Source: Rhizophagus clarus (Eukaryota > Glomeromycota > Glomeromycetes > Glomerales > Glomeraceae). Taken from it: 64,000 nt of DNA. The notes beneath the pieces were generated by a model. That model saw only the letters and a program-made list of their open reading frames with translations. It was not told the DNA's origin and did no database searches. The translations under genes were made by a program, and so were the position numbers. This document shows, in pieces, positions 55,879-64,000 of the stretch. Location of the stretch: the NCBI GenBank assembly GCA_015698045.1, contig BLAL01000022.1:1-64000 (forward strand), given 5' to 3'. How positions within the stretch are numbered: the first letter of the stretch is position 1; each line of letters starts with the position of its first letter.

Positions 55879-58800
55879 TTATAAATTAAATTTTCTATTT
55901 AAAGGTATTATTGATAGGTAATTTTGTTTTCCAATTGTAACATATTTAAATTTTGTAGCTCTACATAATATTCTATGAACCGGTAGCAATGAATCACAGC
56001 CTTCCTCATAGTATTCAGTTCTCCACAATTCTGTATTTGATATGTCTGGTCTCATAAAGTTATGTTTAAATCGAATATCAGAGGAAGGTGCACATTTATA
56101 CCATTTCACGTATGCTAGAAGATGTGTTTTGGGTCCTTCAGGAAATCTAAGCGTATGCTCAAAGTAATATTGTACTTCACCCGGGTATGCATCAATTGAT
56201 TCATCATTAGCTGCTTTCCATTTTGCAAATATGGTCGCATTTCTTTCTTGTAGACTTGATATCATAGACCCAAATATTTCAGCGCCAATTTGCAATCTTG
56301 CGTGCTGATTAACTACCAGGTCCATAAATCCTAATATTTCTCCTTGTTCTTTTTCATATAATATAGAATACTATTCACATAGAAAATTGCGCAATTCTAA
56401 AGGCATAATAACTTTGAAATATGAAGGCTTAAGCATTTGACCTGGTAATGTCTCAGTACCATATATCTTGGAAAACGTAGATATATTGTGTCTCATAGAT
56501 AGAAAATGCTGCAATTCTTCCCTTTCTTCTGTGAGGGCCAAACTACCTACAGTCTTTCTTGCCATAAGAAGGCAAAGAGATTTATCAAGAAGACCAGATG
56601 TCCATTTGCACGTTAAGTGATAATCTACAAGAGTATTCTTGAGGACGATTTTCATAAGTTCAGGCTTTATTTGTCGATTACTGTTAGGATACGATCCTAA
56701 ATAATAAGAAATATACATTTATTAAAAAATTTAAGAGATATCGATGTAAAGTCAGGACTTTACCTATATATCCATTAAGTCTCTCAAATGGAAAAAGCCA
56801 ATAACTATATATAGGACCATAATCACGACAACAATCAGGAATGTGAAGCGCCAAATGTATGTTACTTGTTATGAATTCTGGCCCATATGTGTTTTCTATA
56901 AGGTGAGCCATGTCTTTTAACCTTTCTTGTGCTTCTTTTAAATCATCTTCGGTAATGAATCTTGCTGCCAAAAGATTACATGCCCGAACAAATGGCCTAA
57001 AATCTTTCTATCGCTATTGTCTAGCATATCCCATAGAATATTAGTCGAATAGATCATGATGAAAGTTTTCCATTGATCAGCAGTCAAATTAGAAAAGCCA
57101 TCGTTTCCAATAGCAATTTTTGGAGGAATGCGACCGATGTCAGAAGGTAATTCAACGTGATCCATTCTTTGTTGTGCTACCCGAAGTTGTTTCATACTTA
57201 ATTTTCCCTGATTCACAAAAATTGATTTGATTATCCATTTTGCTACACCAAGGAAAAGGCAATGCATTGGATCCACTGCAGCAAAACGTATAGGATCCAT
57301 ATATGGAAGACGAAGCAATTCAGACCAGCGCACACCATGCTTTTTGAAATGATTATCTCTAGAATTCTTCGAATTACATTGCAACCATTCATGAGCATAT
57401 TTCTTATGTGATTCTGCGGTACTTATCTCATAGTTGTGATCCCCTCCATAGTGAGTTTTATTATATTCTCCACTATAAATACTACGTTTCTCACATCTAT
57501 GGCATTTCATTACTGCAGATCCATGACCAAACAACTTTCGTGTAGCTGGTATATCAGATGATCCAACAATCAATGCAACCTTTATATTTAAACCACCAGG
57601 ACACTGGTATGTCTTTGGTACTTTCCAACCCTTCCAAAGTTTTAAAAATTCGTCTACAATAGGGGCCAAATAATGATTGATACGTTCTAATCCTACCTCT
57701 TTTGGTCCTGGTAAAAAACCCAAATATATAATGTTTTCAGGCTTATTTCTTTCCGATCTTGGAAGGTTGCATATAGATGCATATATTGCACCAGTACTGT
57801 GTTGTGTGTAGGTAAATGGCTGGAACCAGTCAAGATTAAAGAGAAGACCTAGATGGCTTGTGGCAGTTTCTGGCGTAAAAAAGGTACTGCCATCAAATGG
57901 AAATGTTTTCCATACTTTTCCATCATAAATATCTGAATAGATATCTCCTTTTCTTTGAAATCCTGATGGTTTCAACATATTTTCAAAACCAGGTCGTTGA
58001 TATAACATACTCAATTGCTGACAAATGCTTGGTTTAGAATAAAGACTACGTGGCACAGCAATTGTTTCTCCTTTACGTTTTTTAAGAACAGTAAGCGGAT
58101 TGTTGCATTGGTTACGACGACTTGGTGTTGGATTATCTGGAAATTCTTCATGTAGGCAATTCTTAATGGTGACTTTTCCTTCTTTCTTATATGTGACAAT
58201 ATCTTCAACATTATGCATTTTATGACAATTATTGCATACAGCTAACTGCATTTTTGGTTGCAAAATATTCAAATATCCTTTTGCCTTAAATAAGGAGTTA
58301 GGAAATTTTTTGAATTGTGAATTATTTAAACGAGTAAGTACAATATGTAAGAATTTTATTAACGCTTCAATTGCCGTGTCAGTAAGGCGAAATCTTTGTT
58401 GAAATTTAAATAGCCATAGAATTATTTCAGTTTCCAACGAATCATTTAAGTTTTCCATCACAAACACTTCATCGCTATCAAATTTGGGAGATGTGAAAAT
58501 ATTTTCACCTTCATTTTCTTCTTCCTGATCTGTATTATCATCCGTCTCTTCGTCATTTTCATAATTATCATCATCATTTTTATCAAGTTTAGATGCAGGA
58601 ACACGAAAGTTTGATGAAAATGTGTTTATATTTTCTTCTTCATTTAATTGAAAAGAATCAGGGAATGAATCAGGAAAAGAATCAGGCGGTATACCTTCTT
58701 CATTATCTGAATTATTTAATTGGAAAGAATCAGGGTCATCTATTTTCCGCTTTTTTGAATTTGTTCTGGTAAGATTTTGTTCACTTGTCATAATGGCATT

Positions 58801-59016
58801 TTCTTGATCTTTTCTATTATGGTTTAACTTCCATAGGCGTTTGTCTTTTGCATGTTTCTTTAGAGTACGAGGGTCAACTTCTTCACCATTACAAAGAATA
58901 CAATTACATGCATACAAATACTTCTTTTTGGGCTTTAATAAATCAGCAACAGAGGTTTCATTTTTACAATTTTTATTATGTTTTATTAAATCGGCTACTG
59001 AAGTTTTATTACTCAT
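55879..59016 (-). pseudogene. Tnp2-like (CACTA) transposase of element B, two breaks
   Basis: Exons 56764-59016 and 55879-56696, about 1,023 codons. N-terminus: a duplicated KTSVADLI/ETSVADLL segment, a Cys-rich CNCILCNGEEV with KKHAK, then an acidic region with PDSF repeats. Core: CNNCHKMH, HLGLLFNLDWFQPFTYTQHS, NIIYLGFLPGPKEVGLERI, VGSSDIPATRKLFGHG, CHRCEKR, DPMHCLFLGVAKW, in the order typical of Tnp2 proteins. Breaks: one base missing in the T-run 57005-57007 (reading continues as FVRACNLLAARF) and an in-frame TAG at 56371-56373 between FLCE and YSILYE. The rest is open to 55879. This copy is probably inactive unless the breaks are assembly errors. Confidence 0.82.
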
Positions 59017-59084
59017 TTTGCTAAAATATATTTACTAAAATATATGAAAAAGTTTAGAATATTTAGACAGCTATTCAAATGAAG

Positions 59085-59245
59085 TATAATTCTTTCAGGA
59101 TCAGATTCGCGTTGAATTCTTTTAAATCGGATTGCGTAATCAGGATCAGGTTCGCGTTTGATCAGATTCGCGTGAGGAAACCTTCAGAATCAGATTCGCA
59201 TAAGGGAATCCTCGGAATTTTCCAGGATCAGGTTCGCGTAGTTGC
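59085..59245 (+). promoter_or_regulatory. Repeated GATCAGATTCGCGT words between divergent genes
   Basis: (GG)ATCAGRTTCGCGT occurs at about 59098, 59143, 59158 and 59224, with variants at 59190 and 59132, in the 318-bp gap between the transposase (-) and accessory gene (+). A repeated 12-bp word at a divergent promoter is a good candidate for a transcription-factor site serving both genes. Confidence 0.5.
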
Positions 59246-59334
59246 ATCTGAAATCTATATAAATATGCAACCTTTTCGCGTTCTGAAAACTCTTCTTCTC
59301 ATTCAAAGTTTTGCACTCAACTGAAATATAAGTA

Positions 59335-60541
59335 ATGATGGACAGGGACAGTGATCAGGAATCTGTAAGCTCTTCCTCTTCCTCTTCCTCTTCCTCTTCC
59401 TCTTCCGCTTCCGCTTCCTCTTCCTCTTCCTCATCATCATCATCAGCTGCTTCGTATAAAATGATTAAAGCAAGTATTATTTATTATTTATTTATCATTT
59501 ATGGTTTTTTTTCATTCTATTTACGTTTATCTATTATTCTATAGAAAGAAGTCTATATATGGGTAGACTCGGAATTAAGAGATACTTATAAAATAGACGA
59601 GGAACGGACTTGGGTAGAGCAAAAGGAAAACATAGTAACAAAACTATTGCCGCCTTTGTACAAGCTCATGAATAAAAAATATAATATTACAAACGGCAAG
59701 TTACTAAAAATTTTGTACAGACAATGGCGTTCTCGGCATCGTGTGAATAACATTAAAAATCAAGGAGAAGAAAGAATAAAACAAGATAAGAGAAGGGCAA
59801 AAAAGAATTCGAGGATGCAAGACGTAAGTAAATATTCAATTAATGTGAAATGAAAAGTTAGTAGTTAACTATCAATTACATTACTAGAAAAAAAAAAGAA
59901 GAACAAAAGCAACAAACTATTTGATAGAAGGTAAAGATAAGTATATTGTCAGGTATCCAGAAGGAGACCTTGTAAAAATTCTTAAAGATTCGAGTTACCA
60001 CTCGGAAGAGTGGGAAGAAACAGATCCTGAGGAAGATTGGACTGTTATCCGACCTGCAGTAGTTGAAGATGGTGAAGTTATTGAGGAAGCCGTTAAAGAA
60101 AAGTCAACATCAGTATACATTTATGATAAATGGTGGCGTTCTTCTGCAGTATGTATATTTATTATTTTATTAGTTTATTTATCAAAAACACTAATAGTAA
60201 TTTATTTATTTAAGCTTTTACGATTATTACACGACCGAATTGATCTGACGGTCGAATTATTAAGGAAAAAACCACCAACTTTAAACCCTAAAAAAGCTGA
60301 CAACATATCTGCATCTAGCGTACCACCTATGGGTACACCAAACTGGTGTTTAAATCAAGAGTCGCTCAAACAGTTTAACCGTTCAAGTGTTGATATTCTG
60401 ATATACGATTATGATACCGATGATAACCACGATAAAGACAAAGAAGAAATCCCAAATAGAACTAATTCAAATAGTAGAAAGAAGAGAAAAACTAAAAAAA
60501 ACCCAAAACAAAAGAGAACCAAAAAACATAAATCAAAATAA
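59335..60541 (+). CDS. Accessory protein of element B, serine-rich N-terminus
   Basis: Exons 59335-59469, 59545-59823, 59888-60148 and 60215-60541, 333 residues. Begins MMDRDSDQES then a long Ser/Ala run. The first intron must use a GC donor (AAA|GCAAGT) to keep frame; a GT donor one base later leads to a stop. The third intron (66 nt) is open and 3n, so retention would insert a hydrophobic stretch. Body: YRQWRSRHRV, many Lys/Arg, RYPEGDLVKIL, YHSEEWEETDPEED, KWWRSSALLRLLHDRID, basic tail. The acidic patch followed by WRS and a leucine helix resembles small genes next to Tnp2-like transposases in basidiomycetes (from memory, unverified). Divergent from the transposase. Confidence 0.65.
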
Positions 60542-60655
60542 TTCAATAATTTTTTTTTCTAATTCAAATAGAAGAAAAGAAGAGAAAAACTAAAAAAAAA
60601 ACAAAATAAAAGAGAACCAAAAAGCATAAATCAAAATAATTCAATAATTTTCTTT
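60480..60655 (+). repeat. Tandem duplication of the gene's 3' end, about 96 bp
   Basis: GAAGAGAAAAACTAAAAAAA through AATAATTCAATAATTTT is present twice. The stop of the accessory gene is in the first copy. Confidence 0.75.
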
Positions 60656-60964
60656 TTACTCATTAAATCTAGTCTTAAATAGATTTATGTTATTTGATTA
60701 TATAATAAATTGAATCAATCATCCGTATGCAGTTTAATTAAAAGTTAATCAAAAATTTAATAAGCTAGGTTCAAAATTGATTTGTGTTTACGTTTATTTT
60801 TAAAAAAACTTTAATTGAAACAAATTTAATCTAATCCGTTCTGCATGCGAGACAATGTATTTCTATTTTATTTGTTACATATCAGATATATTAGAGGATT
60901 AATTTATAATTTGAAAATACGTAATGACTAATAACAAACATGTGATCCGATTATTATCATTTAA

Positions 60965-61165
60965 AAAATCGTACAAATATCGGGTAACCGATATATATTA
61001 GCCAACATATCGGGGACTAAAAGTTTAAATATCGGGGTCTTTGATAATTATAATTTTAGACATATTTTGAGATGTGACAAATCGGGTGTCCGATATGTAT
61101 AAAAACCCGATATGTATCTGATTAGTCACTGATATATAGACGCCCGATATGTACCCGATAGTATT
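60965..61165. repeat. Right subterminal palindromes of element B
   Basis: Half-sites ATATCGGGTAACCGATATAT, TCGGGTGTCCGATATG, GCCCGATATGTACCCGATAG, inverted relative to the left block. The same layout is seen at 25200-25425 in element A. Confidence 0.85.
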
Positions 61166-61454
61166 GATTTTGACCAGTGTTTATTTTATTTTTTTTAAAT
61201 GAGAATAACTCAACCCACTATTATTATCAAGAATGTTATGTTAATTTATATTCATAGTCTTATTTTTTTTGTAGTTTTACGAAATGCTTCATCAAAAAAC
61301 TATCAAGAAAAAGAACTAGAATCGAAGAATAAGCTAATGAAAAAAAGGCATTCGCATCAAAATAATGTAAGTTATATTTATTTTTTTTATTTGAAATTAT
61401 TGTATCTTGTCACACAAATTCACGATTTGATAATTATTGATAATATAGAATAAA

Positions 61455-62237
61455 ATGTTTTACTTAAAGTTACTGACGTTAAATGCGAGAGGATTATGTG
61501 ATATGAGTAAAAATGTGTGGCTAAGTTTTGAAATCATGAGAGGTTGCGATTTGGTAGGAATTTCAGAAACAAAGATATCAGAAAAACACATAAAAACTGA
61601 TAAAATTAATCCCAGATCAATTTATGAACGATATTTTGGATTTAAAACATGTTGGAATTATTCATCATCATCGACTCGTGAAAGTAGCACAGCAATTTTT
61701 TATAGCAAAAGATTAGATCAATACTTTGAAAGTATTGAAAGTGATAATGATGGTAGAGCTATTATAATTAGATTTAAGATCAGTAACAAATATTTAAGAA
61801 TCATCCAATTTTATTGTAAAACAAATCAAAAAAGTATTAAATCATGTGCAAAAGTTGATAAATTTATAGATTTAATATTAGAATGGGTAAATAAAGAGAT
61901 AGAAGAGAATGAAAAGATAATAGTGATGGGGGATTTTAATGCTGCGTTCAATCTAACACAAGATAGGAAATCAAAAAATAAAACAAAAATTTTTATGCCT
62001 GAATCAATACTCATTAAGAAATTAGTTGATAAGATTAAATTGCTAGACATTTTTGAAACACATAAAAATAATAAAGTTGAAATGACTTTTGAAAATTTAA
62101 GTCAATTGGATTACATTTTAATAGATGAAAAATTAGAATGCAATATTGTTGATAAAAGAATTATTAAAAGTGAAGAATTAAAATTATATACGGATCATGC
62201 AGTATTATACTTGAAGTTAAGTTTTAACTTGAATTAG
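61455..62237 (+). CDS. Stand-alone AP-endonuclease-like domain (LINE type)
   Basis: A 260-residue ORF with the exonuclease-endonuclease-phosphatase motifs of LINE endonucleases in order: LNARGL (Asn), GISETKI (catalytic Glu), a variable middle, VMGDFNA (Asp/Asn), QLDYILID and TDHAVLYLKL (Asp-His). All catalytic positions appear present. The frame ends 16 codons after the TDH motif and no reverse transcriptase follows in the next 1.7 kb, so it is a domain-sized protein or a 3'-truncated retroelement. It starts 276 bp right of element B. An upstream open stretch (61199-61366) ends at a GTAAGT donor and may be a 5' exon. Confidence 0.75.
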   Translation: MFYLKLLTLNARGLCDMSKNVWLSFEIMRGCDLVGISETKISEKHIKTDKINPRSIYERYFGFKTCWNYSSSSTRESSTAIFYSKRLDQYFESIESDNDGRAIIIRFKISNKYLRIIQFYCKTNQKSIKSCAKVDKFIDLILEWVNKEIEENEKIIVMGDFNAAFNLTQDRKSKNKTKIFMPESILIKKLVDKIKLLDIFETHKNNKVEMTFENLSQLDYILIDEKLECNIVDKRIIKSEELKLYTDHAVLYLKLSFNLN

Positions 62238-62809
62238 AATTAATTTTATCATTTTAAATAATATGATTGAAATAATAAAAGAAACAATACAAGACAATAG
62301 TTTATTGAATGCGTGTTATAACAAAATTATAAACACAAGTTCCAATGCAAAGAATTTGTATTCAATCAATTTATTGCATAGTAAATATTTTTTTAAACGA
62401 TCATTGATTTTATTTTATTGTTTTAAATTAAAATGATTTATGCGATAGAATTATAGAGGATGCAAAGCGAATAGAAGTCACAATTTAGAAAATTTTGAAT
62501 AACGCTGACTAAATTATTAATTTAAATACAGTCCAATTAATTTCTTTATCCGGCATACTATTAAATCTTTAAATAAAAAATTAGACTCAATTCATCATCA
62601 TTATCAATACTTAAATACTTAATCTAATTGTTTAATATTATTACATGTTAAAAATACTAGTATGAATTTGTATTAATGAATATAGATTAACAGAATTTGT
62701 ATTTAGCATTCAGTTATTAATTTGTATTAATGGATTCAATAATCAATAATTACTGCGCATAATTTTATCATTTGATATTTATATATAAAAGCGCTCAATT
62801 TGTTAATAA
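62238..62809. other. AT-rich spacer
   Basis: No gene or repeat of note. Confidence 0.45.
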
Positions 62810-63046
62810 ATGTTTGAAGTTATGTCCAAAAAAAATAATAATAAAAAAATCAATTCAAATTCAAATGCAACCAGAAAAAATACATATGATCATTATGAAA
62901 TTGCTGATGAAAATGATTTGATAATAAAAGAGTTGAAATGTTAGAAATGCGATAAAAAATTTTTCAAACTAAATGTTATTTATGATAATACAAGCAATTA
63001 CAGTTTATTATGTGACAACTGTGAAAGAATTAAATCCAAAAAGTAA
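62810..63046 (+). pseudogene. Small zinc-ribbon-like ORF with internal stop
   Basis: ATG at 62810; Asn/Lys-rich start, then IIKELKC, an in-frame TAG at 62942-62944, then KCDKKFF ... LLCDNCERIKSKK to the TAA at 63044-63046. CxxC...CxxC spacing fits a zinc ribbon with the stop between the first two cysteines. Without the stop it would be 78 residues. Confidence 0.45.
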
Positions 63047-63643
63047 ATGAAAAAAAATTTAACAGTCTCATAATACAAAATTTGAGTTTATAAATAACAT
63101 TAATTTTGATATCTCTAACTTTATTTCGAATATTAAAGTTAGTGCATTAAGTGCATAAAAATGCACAAAATTTAAAATTTACATTACAGAAACTTGTTTT
63201 CCTTAATATGCAGTAACTATATCAGTCAGGGAATATGTCACAAAAAAATTGGGCAAAATTTTTTTATTATGATTGGTATAATAAAAATTTTGCTATAACA
63301 TTATATTTAAATATATAACACATATATAAAGTTTAAAATTCATCAAAATTAATTCATTTGATTAAAACTGTCAATTTTGAAATCATAATTTAGGCCGAAT
63401 TTTTTATAATTCTGGCCAATTTTATAATGCCAGCCTAAATTTTATGAAAAATCAAAAAATGCAGATTAAGGTAACACTACATTTACGCCATATAACGCTC
63501 TAAACTAAAAATCTAAAATGAAACTTATGACCTCTTTTTATGATTTTATTGAATTTTTTTTCACATAACTATTATTATTTGAAAAGGATCTTTTATTAAA
63601 ATTGGTGTATTTTTTTCATTTTCATTTTTTATTTTTTTTAAAT
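63047..63643. other. AT-rich spacer
   Basis: Contains a GCATTAAGTGCAT foldback (63152) and TTTAGGCCGAATTTT / TAGGCTGGCATT-like short repeats (63391-63435). No gene. Confidence 0.4.
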
Positions 63644-63985
63644 ATGATGGAAATATATTTGAGTTCGTCAAGTATTAGTGAAGCAAATAGTGATATTGAT
63701 GATTTTTTTGACAATATACCTGAAAGTGAAAGAGACTTAACCAATTTATATACTGAAATTGCTAATATAAATAAAGCAAAAGAATTACTCATTTCAAATT
63801 CACATAGTATAGAAGATGATGATTCTGAAAATGCTAATTGGGAAACTAGTTCTATGCTAACTATAACAAGTGAAAGTATAGAAGCGGAAGAGGAAATAAA
63901 AATACCACAAAGTAGTTCAAATTTGACTCCATGTGCATTAATAGATATAAAAATAAAATGGATCAATTCAAAGATGTGGCGAGAC
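63644..63985 (+). CDS. Acidic Ser-rich N-terminal region, runs to window edge
   Basis: ATG at 63644 (MMEIYLSSSSISEANSDIDD). Acidic, with ESERDLTNLYTEIANINKAK predicted helical and SSSNLTPCALIDIKIKWI at the end. At about 63955 a shifted frame reads MDQFKDVARLKIYE to the window end, more protein-like than the current frame, which stops at 63985. Either a second ORF starts at 63958 or there is a lost base. The rest lies outside the window. Family not recognised. Confidence 0.5.
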
Positions 63986-64000
63986 TAAAGATTTACGAGG

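Larger units (their letters stand above)
49603..61179. mobile_element. Element B: CACTA-like transposon, 11,577 bp
   Basis: Inverted termini: CACTGGTCAAAATCGATGCT at 49603 and complement CACTGGTCAAAATCAATACT at 61179, with the match continuing to CGGRTACATATCGGG (about 35 bp). Three-base duplication TTT on each side (49600-49602; 61180-61182), consistent although a T-run weakens it. CACT(A/G) ends, 3-bp duplication, subterminal repeats and a Tnp2-like gene define a CACTA superfamily member. Cargo in order: palindrome block, purine tract, 131-bp duplication, RGG exon, GC-richer island, RPL10 fragment, SANT/Pro gene (-), transposase (-), accessory gene (+), palindrome block. The transposase is broken in this copy. 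Confidence 0.92.

Noticed and set aside
60149-60214. Transmembrane segment in the element B accessory protein
   Set aside because: GTATGT...TTTAAG borders and AT-richness fit a 66-nt intron that happens to be open.

Overview
The window starts with about 0.7 kb of CCCTAA telomere repeat, so it is a chromosome end. The rest is very AT-rich DNA with short introns (GTAAGT...TTTTTAG), expanded families of AAA-ATPase/PD-(D/E)XK, Sel1, BED-finger and F-box genes, and a dense population of DNA transposons. This fits an arbuscular mycorrhizal fungus such as Rhizophagus (Glomeromycotina). That assignment is inferred from gene-family style, not from a database match.

Layout. 1-1.6 kb: telomere and subtelomere with CACGTG palindromes. 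1.6-2.2 kb: a hAT-type miniature element. 4.19-14.96 kb (element C): a proposed CACTA-like transposon with terminal tandem arrays, a six-exon gene of unknown function, a SANT/RS-repeat gene and a five-exon Tnp2-like transposase gene. 16.3-17.4 kb: a Mutator-like miniature element. 17.7-20.9 kb: a coiled-coil gene, an N/Q-rich pseudogene and a decayed member of a GEIKPP nuclease-like family. 20.99-25.44 kb (element A): a 4.45-kb CACTA-like element carrying a SANT gene that runs into an array of 24-37 nt mini-exons. 26-37.9 kb: repeats, pseudogene fragments, a Tc1/mariner-like element, a head-to-head pair of helical/beta-trefoil-like genes (both broken), a pogo-like MITE and a second mini-exon-like array. 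37.9-47.5 kb: a BED-Sel1 gene, an AAA-ATPase/PD-(D/E)XK gene, an F-box fragment and a multi-exon GEIKPP-family gene. 48.7 kb: a small membrane-protein gene. 49.60-61.18 kb (element B): an 11.6-kb CACTA-like transposon with a 3-bp target duplication, carrying a captured RPL10 fragment, a SANT/proline-rich gene, a Tnp2-like transposase and a divergent accessory gene. 61.5-64 kb: a stand-alone LINE-type endonuclease ORF and two small ORFs.

How parts may work together. All three CACTA-like elements carry a SANT/Myb-like gene and have repeat-rich subterminal DNA; A and B share the same ends and the same palindrome. By analogy with En/Spm, where TnpA binds subterminal repeats and TnpD cuts, I propose that the SANT proteins are the end-binding partner of the Tnp2-like transposases. 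This is inference. Introns in the mini-exon array at 24.4 kb, and similar ones at 36-37 kb, place a TACTAAC-like branch-point sequence in the loop of a hairpin whose stem sequence differs between copies while pairing is kept. I consider this the most unusual structural signal here.

Many genes are broken by one missing base in a homopolymer. This could be real decay or long-read assembly error, and it affects how the genes should be read.
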